A stretch of 64,000 bases of DNA. Source: Ilumatobacter fluminis (GTDB lineage Bacteria > Actinomycetota > Acidimicrobiia > Acidimicrobiales > Ilumatobacteraceae). The position numbers and the translations under genes were made by a program. Location: positions 992,001-1,056,000 of the forward strand of contig NZ_SOAU01000001.1 in the NCBI RefSeq assembly GCF_004364865.1. The letters run 5' to 3'. Each line of letters begins with the position of its first letter. Within the stretch, counting starts at the first letter, position 1. The notes under the pieces were generated by a model. It saw only the letters and a program-made list of their open reading frames with translations. It had not been told where the DNA came from and ran no database searches. Shown here in pieces: positions 8,025 through 17,722 of this stretch.

Positions 8025-10127
8025 ATGGCCAAGCGTGAGTTCCCCCTCGAGCGCACCCGCAACATCGGCATCATGGCGCACATCGATGCCGGCAAGACGA
8101 CCACCACGGAGCGCATCCTCTACTACACGGGGAAGAGCTACAAGATCGGTGAGGTGCACGACGGCGCCGCGACCATGGACCACATGGCGCAGGAGCAGGA
8201 GCGTGGTATCACCATCACCTCGGCCGCGACGACCTGCGTGTGGGACAACCACCGCATCAACATCATCGACACGCCCGGCCACGTCGACTTCACCATCGAA
8301 GTGGAGCGCTCGCTTCGCGTGCTCGACGGTGCCGTGACCGTGTTCGACTCGGTCGCTGGCGTCGAGCCCCAGACCGAGCAGGTCTGGCGTCAGGCCAACA
8401 AGTACAAGGTGCCCCGGTTCTGCTTCGTCAACAAGATGGACCGCATCGGCGCCAACTTCTACCGCACGGTCGACATGGTGCGCGACCGCCTCGAGGCGAA
8501 CCCGCTCGTCGTCCAGCTGCCCGTCGGCGCCGGTGGACAGGAAGTCGACACCCCGTTCATCGGCATGGTCGACCTCGTGCGCATGAAGGCGCTCGTGTGG
8601 CGTGACACCGACGAGAGCGACCTCGGCGCGAAGTACGAGATCGAAGACATCCCCGACGACATGGTCGACCAGGCCAACCAGTACCGCGAAGAGATGATGG
8701 AGACCCTCGCCACCGAGGACGAGGAACTCATGGAGAAGTACCTCGGCGGCGAAGAGATCACCGAGGACGAGATCAAGGCGGCCATCCGCAAGGGCACGCT
8801 CGAGCACTCGTTCGTGCCGATCCTGTGCGGCTCGGCGTTCAAGAACAAGGGCGTCCAGCCGATGCTCGACGCCGTCATCGACTACCTGCCCGGCCCGCTC
8901 GACGTGCCGCCGATCAAGGGCACGAACATGCGTGGCGACGAGGAGATCACCCGCGACGCCAACGACTCCTCCTTCTCGGCGCTGGCGTTCAAGATCGTCG
9001 CCGACCCGTTCGGCAAGTTGACCTACTTCCGGGTGTACTCGGGCGAGATCAACAAGGGCGAAGAGGTCTACAACTCGACCAAGGAGAAGCGCGAGCGTCT
9101 CGGTCGCATCCTGCTGATGCACGCCAACAACCGTGAAGACCTCGACGTCGCCATGGCCGGCGACATCGTCGCCGGTCTCGGCTTCAAGGACACCACCACC
9201 GGTGACACCCTGTGCGACCGCGACAACGCCGTGATCCTCGAGCGGATGGAGTTCCCCGAGCCGGTCATCCACGTCGCCATCGAGCCGAAGACCAAGTCCG
9301 ACCAGGACAAGCTCGGCAAGGCGATGAAGGCGCTGTCCGACGAGGACCCGACCTTCCGCATCCGCACCGACCACGACACCGGCCAGACCGTCATCTCCGG
9401 CATGGGTGAGCTGCACCTCGAGGTGCTCGTCGACCGTATGCAGCGCGAGTACAACGTCGAGGCCACGATCGGTAAGCCGCAGGTGGCCTACCGCGAGACC
9501 GTCACCAAGACCGTCGACAGCTACGAGTACCGCCACGTCAAGCAGTCGGGTGGCTCGGGCCAGTTCGCCGTCATCAAGCTCCGCGTCGAGCCGAACCCGG
9601 GTGAGGGCTTCGAGTTCGCCGACGAGATCACCGGTGGCCGCGTGCCCCGCGAGTACATCAACCCGACGGGTCAGGGCGTCGAAGCCGGCCTCGAGTCCGG
9701 CGTCCTCGCCGGCTTCCCGATGGTCGACGTCAAGGTGACCCTGGTCGACGGTCAGTACCACGACGTCGACTCGTCGGAGATGGCCTTCAAGATCGCCGGC
9801 CAGGCCGGCATCAAGGAAGCGGCGGCCAAGGCCGGCGCCGTCCTCATGGAGCCGATCATGCAGGTCGAGGTCGTCACCCCCGAGGAGTACCTCGGCGACG
9901 TCGTCGGCGACCTCAACCGCCGCCGCGGTCAGGTCGAGGGCATGGAAGCCTCCGGCAACACCCAGACGGTGCGCGCCAAGGTGCCGCTGTCGGAGATGTT
10001 CGGTTACTCGACCGACCTCCGCTCGGCGACCCAGGGCCGTGCCAACTACACGATGCTGTTCGGCCAGTACGAGCAGGTCCCCACGAACGTCCAGGACGAG
10101 ATCGTCAAGCGCGTGCGCGGCGAGTGA
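8025..10127 (+). CDS. fusA: elongation factor G
   Basis: A 700-residue translocase GTPase. G-domain motifs [18 protein letters not shown] and NKMDR are intact, and the later domains ([14 protein letters not shown], RGRAxYT-like [10 protein letters not shown] near the end) are complete. The ATG at 8025 has GGAAGTGAT about 7 nt upstream; an in-frame ATG at 7986 gives a 13-residue non-homologous extension and is rejected. A TACACT hexamer at 7932-7937 may be a -10 box, but no convincing -35 is seen. tuf follows after 52 nt. Confidence 0.98.
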   Translation: MAKREFPLERTRNIGIMAHIDAGKTTTTERILYYTGKSYKIGEVHDGAATMDHMAQEQERGITITSAATTCVWDNHRINIIDTPGHVDFTIEVERSLRVLDGAVTVFDSVAGVEPQTEQVWRQANKYKVPRFCFVNKMDRIGANFYRTVDMVRDRLEANPLVVQLPVGAGGQEVDTPFIGMVDLVRMKALVWRDTDESDLGAKYEIEDIPDDMVDQANQYREEMMETLATEDEELMEKYLGGEEITEDEIKAAIRKGTLEHSFVPILCGSAFKNKGVQPMLDAVIDYLPGPLDVPPIKGTNMRGDEEITRDANDSSFSALAFKIVADPFGKLTYFRVYSGEINKGEEVYNSTKEKRERLGRILLMHANNREDLDVAMAGDIVAGLGFKDTTTGDTLCDRDNAVILERMEFPEPVIHVAIEPKTKSDQDKLGKAMKALSDEDPTFRIRTDHDTGQTVISGMGELHLEVLVDRMQREYNVEATIGKPQVAYRETVTKTVDSYEYRHVKQSGGSGQFAVIKLRVEPNPGEGFEFADEITGGRVPREYINPTGQGVEAGLESGVLAGFPMVDVKVTLVDGQYHDVDSSEMAFKIAGQAGIKEAAAKAGAVLMEPIMQVEVVTPEEYLGDVVGDLNRRRGQVEGMEASGNTQTVRAKVPLSEMFGYSTDLRSATQGRANYTMLFGQYEQVPTNVQDEIVKRVRGE

Positions 10128-10179
10128 TCGTCCCCCGAATCCACTAGATCCCGAAGAAAGTCACAGAGGAAGAACGAAG

Positions 10180-11364
10180 ATGAGCAAGGCGAAGTTCGAG
10201 CGCAACAAGCCGCACGTGAACATTGGCACGATGGGTCACATCGACCATGGGAAGACGACGTTGACGGCGGCGATTTCGAAGACGTTGTCGGATCGTGGTT
10301 TGGCTGATTTTGCGGCGTTCGACACGATTGACAAGGCGCCGGAGGAGAAGGCGCGTGGTATCACGATTTCGATTGCTCATATCGAGTACGAGACCGAGAA
10401 TCGTCACTATGCGCATGTCGATATGCCGGGTCATGCTGACTACATCAAGAACATGATCACGGGTGCGGCGCAGGTCGATGGTGCGATCTTGGTGGTCGCG
10501 GCGACTGATGGTCCGATGCCGCAGACGCGTGAGCATGTGTTGTTGGCTCGTCAGGTGGGTGTTCCGTACATCGTGGTCGCGTTGAACAAGGCGGACATGG
10601 TCGATGATGAGGAACTGCTCGAGCTGGTCGAGTTGGAGATTCGTGAGTTGTTGAACGAGTACGAGTTCCCCGGTGATGATGCTCCGATCGTGCCGGTGTC
10701 GGCGTTGAAGGCGCTCGAGGGTGAGGCGGAGTGGCAGGAGAAGGTCATGGAGCTCATGGCTGCTGCTGATACGTATATTCCGGAGCCGGAGCGTGATCTG
10801 GACAAGCCGTTCTTGATGCCGATCGAGGATGTGTTCACGATCACGGGTCGTGGCACGGTGGTGACGGGCAAGGTCGAGCAGGGTGTGATTCACACCGGTG
10901 ACGAGATCGAGATCGTCGGGTTGCGTGATACGCAGAAGACGACGTGTACGGGTGTGGAGATGTTCCGCAAGTTGCTCGATGAGGGTCAGGCCGGTGACAA
11001 CATCGGTGCGCTTCTTCGTGGCACGAACAAGGAAGATGTGGAGCGTGGTCAGGTGTTGTGTGCGCCGGGTTCGATCACGCCGCATACGAATTTCGAGGGT
11101 CAGGTGTATGTGTTGACGAAGGAGGAGGGCGGTCGTCACAAGCCGTTCTTCAACAACTATCGTCCGCAGTTCTTTTTCCGGACCACGGATGTGACCGGGA
11201 CGATCGAGTTGCCGTCGGGTACCGAGATGGTGATGCCTGGTGACAATGTTGAGATGACGGTCGAGCTGGGTAAGCCGATCGCGATGGATGAGGGTTTGCG
11301 TTTCGCGATTCGTGAGGGTGGCCGCACCGTGGGTGCGGGCCGCGTCACGAAGATCCTCAAGTGA
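10180..11364 (+). CDS. tuf: elongation factor Tu
   Basis: A 394-residue EF-Tu that delivers aminoacyl-tRNA to the ribosome. The G motifs are [17 protein letters not shown] (Met replaces the usual Cys) and NKAD, and all three domains are complete. AGAGGAAG precedes the ATG by about 10 nt. Codon use is unlike the neighbours: from about 10220 to 11300 it is rich in TTG, CGT, GGT, GAT, GCT, ATT and TCG codons, whereas fusA and rpsJ use mostly C-ending codons. This looks like a replaced or separately evolving gene in a conserved place. Confidence 0.98.
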   Translation: MSKAKFERNKPHVNIGTMGHIDHGKTTLTAAISKTLSDRGLADFAAFDTIDKAPEEKARGITISIAHIEYETENRHYAHVDMPGHADYIKNMITGAAQVDGAILVVAATDGPMPQTREHVLLARQVGVPYIVVALNKADMVDDEELLELVELEIRELLNEYEFPGDDAPIVPVSALKALEGEAEWQEKVMELMAAADTYIPEPERDLDKPFLMPIEDVFTITGRGTVVTGKVEQGVIHTGDEIEIVGLRDTQKTTCTGVEMFRKLLDEGQAGDNIGALLRGTNKEDVERGQVLCAPGSITPHTNFEGQVYVLTKEEGGRHKPFFNNYRPQFFFRTTDVTGTIELPSGTEMVMPGDNVEMTVELGKPIAMDEGLRFAIREGGRTVGAGRVTKILK

Positions 11365-11393
11365 CCGACGCCAGCTGAGAGAGAAGAACCGAC

Positions 11394-11708
11394 ATGGCAC
11401 AGAACATCCGCATCCGCCTCAAGGCGTTCGATCACGAGATCATCGATCAGTCGACGAAGAAGATCGTCGAGACGGTCAACCGGACCGACGCCACCATCCG
11501 TGGCCCGATCCCGCTGCCGACCGACAAGCACCGCTACACGGTCATCCGTGGCCCGCACGTCGACAAGGACTCGCGTGAGCACTTCGAGATGCGCATCCAC
11601 AAGCGGCTCATCGACATCGTGAACCCCAACGCGAAGACCATCGACTCCCTGCAGCGCATCGAGCTGCCCGCCGGTGTCGACATCGAAATCAAAATCCAGC
11701 AGAGCTGA
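11394..11708 (+). CDS. rpsJ: 30S ribosomal protein S10
   Basis: A 104-residue S10 with the conserved [14 protein letters not shown] start and the loop [30 protein letters not shown]. It serves in the 30S head and, as NusE, in antitermination. It sits 29 nt after tuf, the common actinobacterial fusA-tuf-rpsJ order. Its usual partner rplC is 7.9 kb downstream, so the S10 operon is split directly after its first gene. Confidence 0.98.
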   Translation: MAQNIRIRLKAFDHEIIDQSTKKIVETVNRTDATIRGPIPLPTDKHRYTVIRGPHVDKDSREHFEMRIHKRLIDIVNPNAKTIDSLQRIELPAGVDIEIKIQQS

Positions 11709-11825
11709 TCTCTCGCCCGCTCGCGGCGTTGACATCGCCCGCTCGCAGCCGAGAGGCTGCTCGGGGCTCGTCTGCCTGGCGAGCGAACGAAATCTCGAGC
11801 TCTGCTTCGCAGAAAAATTCTGACC

Positions 11826-11869
11826 AAACGGTCCGGTGCCTCTCTTGAGGGCCGGGCCGTTTGCGTTTT
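11826..11869 (+). terminator. terminator after rpsJ
   Basis: The stem AAACGGTCCGG (11826-11836) / CCGGGCCGTTT (11852-11862) has one G-U pair and a 15-nt loop, followed by GCGTTTTCC. It ends the fusA-tuf-rpsJ unit. Between rpsJ and this hairpin lies an imperfect direct repeat of TCGCCCGCTCGC (about 11713 and 11738). Confidence 0.65.
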
Positions 11870-11969
11870 CCGTGGCATCCCCTACGTGCACGAACGGTCC
11901 CGCCACCACTCACCGTAGGTCGGGAGGGTGCGCTTGTTGCAAGCCGGGTTTTCTGGTTCTGTCACTGCG

Positions 11970-12443
11970 ATGACGAACGATCCGACGGGTGCTGCCGACG
12001 ACTGGATTCCGGTCACGTTCGACGACTGCGACCATGTCACCGGACCGTTCTTCCACGGCACCGCTCGGTCGTTCGCCGCCGGCGACGACGTCCTCGTCGG
12101 ACAGCGGTCGAACTACCAAGACGGGCGGATCTCGAACCACGTCTACTTTTCGGCACTCGTCGAGACGGCGGTCTGGGGTGCGGAACTCGCCACGTCGCTC
12201 ACCGGCTCGGCCGAACGGGGGCACGTGTACGTCGTCGAGCCGACCGGTCCGTTCGAGGACGACCCCAACGTCACCAACAAGCGATTCCCCGGCAACATCA
12301 CGCAGTCGTACCGGACGAGACAGCCGATGCGCGTCGTCCGCGAGGTCGACGACTGGGACGGCCACCCACCCGAGGTACTCCAGGGCATGCTCGACAACCT
12401 GGCCAGGCTCCGCGAACAAGGCCTCGACGTGATCGAGGACTAG
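11970..12443 (+). CDS. arr: rifamycin ADP-ribosyltransferase (Arr family)
   Basis: A 157-residue protein covering the whole Arr fold. It has the NAD-site FFHGT, the HVYFSA strand, the diagnostic VYVVEPTGPFEDDPN block, the FPGNITQSYRTRQP block, and a WDGHPPE motif near the C-terminus, all as known from Mycobacterium smegmatis Arr. The family inactivates rifampicin by ADP-ribosylating its ansa chain. ATG 11970 fits the family length. GTG 11928 (TAGGTC 6 nt upstream) or TTG 11934 (GGGAGG 6 nt upstream) would add 12-14 residues and cannot be excluded. A REP-like repeat starts 6 nt after the stop. Confidence 0.88.
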   Translation: MTNDPTGAADDWIPVTFDDCDHVTGPFFHGTARSFAAGDDVLVGQRSNYQDGRISNHVYFSALVETAVWGAELATSLTGSAERGHVYVVEPTGPFEDDPNVTNKRFPGNITQSYRTRQPMRVVREVDDWDGHPPEVLQGMLDNLARLREQGLDVIED

Positions 12444-12449
12444 TCGGTT

Positions 12450-12490
12450 GTCGGTTGAGGTCAGTCGGTTGGGGTCTGACCTCAACCGAC
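12450..12490. repeat. REP-like inverted repeat B (15-bp perfect arms)
   Basis: GTCGGTTGAGGTCAG (12450-12464) and CTGACCTCAACCGAC (12476-12490) are perfect reverse complements with an 11-nt spacer. The right half holds the core GGGGTCTGACCTC, and the AACCGAC arm is shared with repeat D near 19240. It lies between arr and the MpaB-like gene. Confidence 0.7.
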
Positions 12491-12562
12491 GGTGCATCCG
12501 GTCGCCCGTGTTCGGACGTAGGGGGAGGCGTGCAACTGTGGCGAAACGGGTACGACTGCGCC

Positions 12563-13486
12563 ATGTCGGTCGTCGACGATCTCCGTGACCGTGTGGTCGG
12601 TGCGACCACCTCGCTCTTCTCGCACGGGCCGCAACCGCTCGAACACACCCTCGACCACGTCGGCGACCCCGGCCTGCTCGGCCCCGACTCCGTGTCGTGG
12701 CGGGTCATCGGCGACGCCACCGCGTTCGTCGGCGGCGTCCGCGCCCTGCTCGTGCAGACCGCTCACCCCGAAGTGGTCGCGGGTGTCGGCGACCACTCGT
12801 CGTACCGCGACGACCCGCTCGGCCGCCTCACCCGCACCTCCTTCTACGTCACCGAGACGACGTACGGAGCGATGCCCGAGGTCGAGCGGTCGGCCGAGAT
12901 CGTGCAACGCGTCCACCGCTCGGTGCGCGGCGTCTCCGAACGGGGCGTCCCGTACTCGGCCGACAACCCGGCCCACGCGGCGTGGGTCCACAACGCACTC
13001 ACCGACTCGTTCCTCACGGCGTATCAGCACTACGGGCCGCAACCGCTGACCGACGACGAGGCCGACCGGTTCGTGCTCGAACAGACGAAGATCGGTGCGC
13101 TGCTCGGTGCCGACCCCATGCCCGAAACCGCCGACGAGTTGTCGGCTTGGATCACCGAACATCCCGACCTCCAGCCCACGGAAGCCCAGCGGGAGGCGAT
13201 CGATTTCCTGGCGTCGCCGCCGCTGTCACCGCCCGTCAAGGTCGGCTACACCCTGCTCCAGCAGGCGGCCGTGGCGACGCTGCCGCCGCGGATCGCCGAG
13301 ATCACGGGTCTGTCTCCACGTCCGGGTGCCCACCGCATCGGCGCCGTGGCGGTCGACGCGTTGCGGTGGGCACTCGGCTCGTCGCCGTCATGGCACATCG
13401 CGCTCGTTCGATCGGGCGCGCCGGTGCCGTCCGGGCGGTTCCGGCAACCCTTGCCGCCGGAGGCCCGTTCGCTGGTGACCTCCTGA
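12563..13486 (+). CDS. MpaB/DUF2236-family oxygenase-like protein
   Basis: A 307-residue soluble protein matching the oxygenase MpaB / rubber-oxygenase catalytic domain family (DUF2236). The features used are WRVIGDATAFVGGVRALLVQTAHPEVVAGVGDHSSY, of which the LVQTAHP(E) histidine is the expected haem-side element, then RTSFYVTETTYG and AHAAWVHNALTDSFLTAYQHYG with further histidines. Members bind haem or metal and oxidise organic substrates, but most are uncharacterised. A TACGAC hexamer 6 nt before the ATG fits a leaderless start. Substrate unknown. Confidence 0.75.
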   Translation: MSVVDDLRDRVVGATTSLFSHGPQPLEHTLDHVGDPGLLGPDSVSWRVIGDATAFVGGVRALLVQTAHPEVVAGVGDHSSYRDDPLGRLTRTSFYVTETTYGAMPEVERSAEIVQRVHRSVRGVSERGVPYSADNPAHAAWVHNALTDSFLTAYQHYGPQPLTDDEADRFVLEQTKIGALLGADPMPETADELSAWITEHPDLQPTEAQREAIDFLASPPLSPPVKVGYTLLQQAAVATLPPRIAEITGLSPRPGAHRIGAVAVDALRWALGSSPSWHIALVRSGAPVPSGRFRQPLPPEARSLVTS

Positions 13487-13522
13487 CCTGGTTCGCTGCT
13501 GCCGCACGACGGGACCGTAGAC

Positions 13523-13546
13523 GATGTGAACCGGTGCGTTCACATC
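13523..13546. promoter_or_regulatory. perfect palindrome upstream of potABCD
   Basis: GATGTGAAC (13523-13531), six bases, then GTTCACATC (13538-13546): perfect 9-bp arms about 100 nt before potA. A related half site TGTGAACGG follows near 13585. This resembles a distal operator for a dimeric regulator; the regulator is unknown. Confidence 0.5.
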
Positions 13547-13601
13547 AAGCGATGAGCTCCTCGGCGCCGGTCGACCGAGGTTGTGTGAACGGCGTGTGAT
13601 C

Positions 13602-13643
13602 GTGACGCGTTCGCGTCACAAACATGTTCTGGGTGAGTAATCT
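13602..13643 (+). promoter_or_regulatory. pot promoter with overlapping palindrome
   Basis: The palindrome GTGACGCG-TT-CGCGTCAC (13602-13619) overlaps GTCACA (13615-13620), which lies 17 nt before TAATCT (13638-13643). TAATCT is 7 nt before the potA ATG, so the transcript would be leaderless. A protein on the palindrome would block the -35 region. Confidence 0.5.
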
Positions 13644-13650
13644 CCCGTCG

Positions 13651-14712
13651 ATGGTTCCCGCCGTCTCCATGAGAGCGCTGACCAAGCGCTTCGACGATGT
13701 GGTTGCTGTCGACGCGCTCGACCTCGACATCGCTGACGGCGAGTTCTTCGCGTTGCTCGGCCCGTCGGGTTGCGGCAAGACGACGACGCTCCGCATGATC
13801 GCCGGGCTCGAGATCCCGTCCGCGGGAAGCCTCAAGATCCATGGGGACGAGGTCGGCACGCTGCCGCCCAACAAGCGGCCCGTCAACACCGTCTTCCAGA
13901 ACTACGCCCTGTTCCCGCACATGTCGATTGCGGACAACGTCGGGTTCGGATTGCGGATGCAGAAGACGCCGAAGGCCGATGTCGCCCGGCGCGTGGGTGA
14001 GGCGATCGAGCTGGTCCGCCTCACCGGCATGGAGCATCGTCGCCCCAATCAGCTGTCGGGTGGTCAGCAGCAGCGTGTCGCGCTCGCGCGGGCACTCGTC
14101 AACCGGCCGAAGGTGCTGCTGCTCGACGAGCCCCTCGCCGCACTCGATCTGAAGTTGCGACAGGGCATGCAGTTCGAGCTGAAGCAGCTCCAGCGCGAAG
14201 TCGGTATCACGTTCGTGTTCGTGACCCACGACCAGGAAGAAGCGTTGTCGATGGCCGACCGCATCGGCGTCATGGGCGACGGCGAACTGCTCCAGGTCGG
14301 CACGCCCGAGGAGATCTACGACCAGCCGGTGAACCGGTTCGTCGCCGACTTCATCGGCCGCTCCAACTTCTTGCCGGGCACGGTCGAGGACTCGTCGACC
14401 GTGTGCCTGACGAACGGGACACGAGTCGTGGTCGACCACGCCGGAACCACTGGTGAGGCGATCGCCCTCAGTCTGCGGCCCGAGCGGGTGCAACTCGTCG
14501 ACCGCGGCGCGGTGCCCGACGGCCACGCCTCGCTCGACGGCACGATCGGCGCCGTCACGTTCCTCGGCAGTGGCGTCGTGTACCACGTCACGCTCGACTG
14601 GATGACGATCGAGGTCCGGGCCGAGAACCGGCCGAGTGTCGCTCGTCGTGAGGTCGGTGACGACGTCAGCTTGTGGTGGCGCGACGATGCCGTCGCGGTG
14701 GTGCCGGCGTGA
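13651..14712 (+). CDS. potA: spermidine/putrescine ABC transporter ATP-binding protein
   Basis: A 353-residue ABC ATPase. Walker A GPSGCGKT is at residues 37-44, the signature LSGGQQQR at 135-142 and Walker B VLLLDEP at 155-161. A C-terminal TOBE-like domain follows with SLRPERVQL. It energises uptake of polyamines with PotBCD. The ATG at 13651 is preferred over 13624 because TAATCT stands 7 nt upstream and the family begins here. The GTG of potB overlaps its stop. Confidence 0.9.
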   Translation: MVPAVSMRALTKRFDDVVAVDALDLDIADGEFFALLGPSGCGKTTTLRMIAGLEIPSAGSLKIHGDEVGTLPPNKRPVNTVFQNYALFPHMSIADNVGFGLRMQKTPKADVARRVGEAIELVRLTGMEHRRPNQLSGGQQQRVALARALVNRPKVLLLDEPLAALDLKLRQGMQFELKQLQREVGITFVFVTHDQEEALSMADRIGVMGDGELLQVGTPEEIYDQPVNRFVADFIGRSNFLPGTVEDSSTVCLTNGTRVVVDHAGTTGEAIALSLRPERVQLVDRGAVPDGHASLDGTIGAVTFLGSGVVYHVTLDWMTIEVRAENRPSVARREVGDDVSLWWRDDAVAVVPA

Positions 14713-15632
14713 GTTCGAGTTCGCTCGACCCGCTCGACATCGTCGACCCGGATCACGAACATCATCACGTCGGCGAGGAGGTCGAACGGCGGCTGCGCAA
14801 GGCCGACCGGCGACGCGGCCTGTTGCTGGCGCTCCCGGCCTACCTCTACATGGTGCTGTTCTTCGCGGTGCCGTTGGTCATCGTGCTCGTCTACAGCTTC
14901 GCGACCCGCACGAGTTCGGGCAGCGTCGCACTGTCGGGCTGGAACCTCGACTCGTACCGCAAGCTCGGGGAGCCGATCGTGCGCAACGTCGTGTTCCGCT
15001 CGGCCTGGCTCGCAGCGATCACCACGTTCGTGTGTCTCGTGATCGGGTATCCCTACGCGTACTACGCGGCGACTCGACGCCCGCTCGTGCGCAACCTGCT
15101 GCTGGTCGCGGTGATGATCCCGTTCTGGACCAACTTCCTGGTCCGCAACTACTCGTGGCGGCTGCTGCTGTCGACCGGCGGCCCGATCTCGTCGGCGACC
15201 GAGGCGGTCGGGCTCGGCGAGACCGACCTGTTGTTCACACGCACCGCCGTCGTCCTCGGGCTGACGTACTCCTTCCTGCCGTTCATGATCCTGCCGCTGT
15301 ACGCGTCGATCGAACGCATCGACTGGCGCCTCGTCGAGGCGAGCCGTGACCTCTACTCCAACGGCGTCCAGTCGTTCCTCAAGATCGTGCTGCCGCTCTC
15401 GCTGCCCGGCGTCATCGCCGGGTCGATCCTGGTGTTCGTGCCGAGCCTCGGTGCCTACGTCACACCCGAGATCCTCGGCGGTGGCCGCGAGACGATGCTC
15501 GGCAGCTACATCGTCACCCAGTTCCTGACCGCCCGGAACTGGCCGGTCGGTGCCTCGGTGTCGTTCGTCCTGATGGCCGTGATGCTGTCCGCGACGATCG
15601 TCTACTTCCGATCCGGGGGGAAGAACCTGTGA
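14709..15632 (+). CDS. potB: polyamine ABC transporter permease PotB
   Basis: A 307-residue inner-membrane permease with about six hydrophobic segments after a charged N-terminal tail of about 45 residues (DPDHEHHHVGEEVERRLRKADRR). The binding-protein-dependent EAA-like loop is EASRDLYSNGVQSFLKIVLP. PFWTNFLVRNYSW is typical of PotB. The GTG start overlaps the potA stop (GTGA), so translation is coupled. The His/Glu-rich cytoplasmic tail is longer than usual. Confidence 0.9.
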   Translation: MSSSSLDPLDIVDPDHEHHHVGEEVERRLRKADRRRGLLLALPAYLYMVLFFAVPLVIVLVYSFATRTSSGSVALSGWNLDSYRKLGEPIVRNVVFRSAWLAAITTFVCLVIGYPYAYYAATRRPLVRNLLLVAVMIPFWTNFLVRNYSWRLLLSTGGPISSATEAVGLGETDLLFTRTAVVLGLTYSFLPFMILPLYASIERIDWRLVEASRDLYSNGVQSFLKIVLPLSLPGVIAGSILVFVPSLGAYVTPEILGGGRETMLGSYIVTQFLTARNWPVGASVSFVLMAVMLSATIVYFRSGGKNL

Positions 15633-16486
15633 GCGGGTCGTCGTCGGCCCAGGCCAGGGGCATCGCCAGGTTCGGGCTCAGCCTGAACGTCGTCGTCGTC
15701 CTGATCTTCCTCTACGCGCCCATCGTGTTGCTCACGATCTACAGCTTCAGCGGCGCCCGCAACCCCGGCCAGTGGGGCGGTTTCACCCTCGACTGGTATC
15801 GAGCGCTCGGCGACGACACCCGCGTCCAGGACGCGATCTGGGTGTCGATCAAGGTCGCGCTGGTGTCGACGGTTGTCTCGGTCGTGCTCGGCACGATGGC
15901 GGCATTGGCACTCGAACGGTTCACGTTCCGGGGCAAGAAGGTGTTCGACGCGCTGCTCTACCTGCCCATCATCATCCCCGACGTCACGATGGCCGTGATG
16001 ATGCTGCTGTTCTTCACGCAGGCCTTCGACCTGCTCGACGCATGGTTCGGTCTGCGCATCGCCAAGGGGTTCGCGACGATCGTCGTCAGCCACATCGCGT
16101 TCAACATCGCCTTCGTGTCGGTCGTCGTGCGAGCCCGCATCGCCGGCATGGACGCCACGCTCGAACAGGCCGCCGCCGATCTCTACGCGACCCGGTGGCG
16201 GGCGTTCGTGCACGTCACCCTGCCCCAGATCATGCCCGGCGTGATGGGCGGCGCGCTGCTCGCTCTGACCCTGTCGCTCGACGACGTCGTCGTCACCCAG
16301 TTCGTCGCCGGCCCGGGCAGCACCACCCTGCCGGTGTACGTGTTCAGTCTCATTCGTAAGGGCGTGACACCGCTCATCAACGCCGTGTCGGTGGTGATGC
16401 TGTCCGCGTCCCTGGTGTTGGTGATCGGCAGCTTGTTCGCGCAGCGCGCGAACCAGGGCCGACGCCGGCGTGAACCGGCCGCGTGA
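15629..16486 (+). CDS. potC: polyamine ABC transporter permease PotC
   Basis: A 285-residue permease with about six membrane segments. FLYAPIVLLTIYSF near the N-terminus and the EAA-like loop EQAAADLYATRWRAFVHVTLPQIMPG are typical of PotC. The GTG overlaps the potB stop by 4 nt (GTGA). The C-terminal tail is short and basic. It completes the transmembrane channel of the polyamine importer. Confidence 0.9.
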   Translation: MSGSSSAQARGIARFGLSLNVVVVLIFLYAPIVLLTIYSFSGARNPGQWGGFTLDWYRALGDDTRVQDAIWVSIKVALVSTVVSVVLGTMAALALERFTFRGKKVFDALLYLPIIIPDVTMAVMMLLFFTQAFDLLDAWFGLRIAKGFATIVVSHIAFNIAFVSVVVRARIAGMDATLEQAAADLYATRWRAFVHVTLPQIMPGVMGGALLALTLSLDDVVVTQFVAGPGSTTLPVYVFSLIRKGVTPLINAVSVVMLSASLVLVIGSLFAQRANQGRRRREPAA

Positions 16487-16514
16487 GCGGCCCGCAAACC
16501 CAAGGGGAGAACCA

Positions 16515-17714
16515 ATGATCACCAAGCGCAGGACGATCGCCGCAGCGGTCGTCGCCTCGCTCGCCCTCGCCGCGTGCGGTGGCGACGACGACGAACCGGC
16601 TGCCGACGACACCGATGATGCAGCAGACGACTCGGGCGACGGCGATGATGCCGACTCGGGCGACGATGCCGACTCGGGCGACGATGCCGCCGAGCCGGCG
16701 GGCGACGGGCCGGACTGTGCCGTCGACGAGGTCGACGGCGACCTGTTCCTCTACAACTGGGCCGAGTACATCGACCCCGAGCTGCTCACGGCGTTCGAAG
16801 AGCAGTACGGCGTGTCGGTGACCCAGGACACCTACGACTCGAACGAAGCCATGCAGCCGATCATCTCGGCCGGCAACTCGGGCTACGACGTGATCGTCCC
16901 GTCCGACTACATGGTCTCGATCATGATCTCGAACGGTGACGTGATGGCGCTCAACAAGGCTGCCATCCCGAACTACTCGAACCTCGCCGACGACTTCGAG
17001 AGCGGCCTGCCGTACGACCCCGAGGGCGCATACGCCGCCCCGTACCAGTGGGGCACGACCGGGTTGGGTGTCGACAAGGCCGTGACGGGCGAGGACTTCC
17101 CCCGCTCCTGGGCGCTCGTGTTCGACCAGGCGACCGCCGACGAGTACGGCACCGCCGGTTCGATCTCGCTGCTGAACGATCCGCGCGAAACGCTCGGTGC
17201 CGCTCTGAAGTACCTCGGCTACTCGCTCAACTCGACCTCGGAAGAGGAGCTGAACGAGGCGAAGGAACTCGTGGCGAATGCCCCGATCCAGGCGTTCGAC
17301 TCCGACGGCTACGACGAGAACCTCGCCACCGGCCAGACGGTCGTGGCCCACGGCTACTCGGGCAACTTCTTCGTCCAGTTCGACGAGGCGGACGACCCCG
17401 CGCAGTACGAGTACTTCGTGCCCGACGAGGGCGGCACCCGCTGGGTGGACAACATGGCCGTCGTCCACGACGCGCCGCACCCGTGCACGGCGCACACGTT
17501 CATCAACTTCATCCTCGATGCCGAGAATGGCGCCGCGCTGACGAATTGGAACTACTACGCCAGCCCGAACGAGGCCGCCGAGGCGTCGATCCTGCCCGAG
17601 ATCCTCGAGGATCCGGCGATCTACCCCGACGACCTCGAGAAGCTGGAGTTCATCAGCGACACGGGCGACTACGAGATCAACTTCTCGGACGCCTTCATCG
17701 AAGCCAAGGGCTGA
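16515..17714 (+). CDS. potD: polyamine-binding lipoprotein PotD
   Basis: A 399-residue extracytoplasmic solute-binding protein. The ATG at 16515 has AAGGGGAGA upstream and yields a lipoprotein signal ending in LALAAC. A very acidic Asp/Gly/Ala linker of about 45 residues follows, then the PotD fold: LYNWAEYIDPELL, YDVIVPSDYMV and APYQWGTTGLGVD are characteristic ligand-site regions. It captures spermidine or putrescine for PotABC. The Asp-rich linker with repeats of DSGDDA is unusual for the family but common in lipoproteins of this lineage. Confidence 0.92.
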   Translation: MITKRRTIAAAVVASLALAACGGDDDEPAADDTDDAADDSGDGDDADSGDDADSGDDAAEPAGDGPDCAVDEVDGDLFLYNWAEYIDPELLTAFEEQYGVSVTQDTYDSNEAMQPIISAGNSGYDVIVPSDYMVSIMISNGDVMALNKAAIPNYSNLADDFESGLPYDPEGAYAAPYQWGTTGLGVDKAVTGEDFPRSWALVFDQATADEYGTAGSISLLNDPRETLGAALKYLGYSLNSTSEEELNEAKELVANAPIQAFDSDGYDENLATGQTVVAHGYSGNFFVQFDEADDPAQYEYFVPDEGGTRWVDNMAVVHDAPHPCTAHTFINFILDAENGAALTNWNYYASPNEAAEASILPEILEDPAIYPDDLEKLEFISDTGDYEINFSDAFIEAKG

Positions 17715-17722
17715 GGCGACCA

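Noticed and set aside
7995-9761. A 588-codon minus-strand frame opposite fusA
   Set aside because: Antisense shadow caused by C-ending codons; no RBS, no recognisable domain.
11709-11825. Possible tRNA, attachment site or second terminator after rpsJ
   Set aside because: No cloverleaf can be drawn, no integrase is near, and the small TCTGC/GCAGA hairpin is followed by A-rich rather than T-rich sequence.
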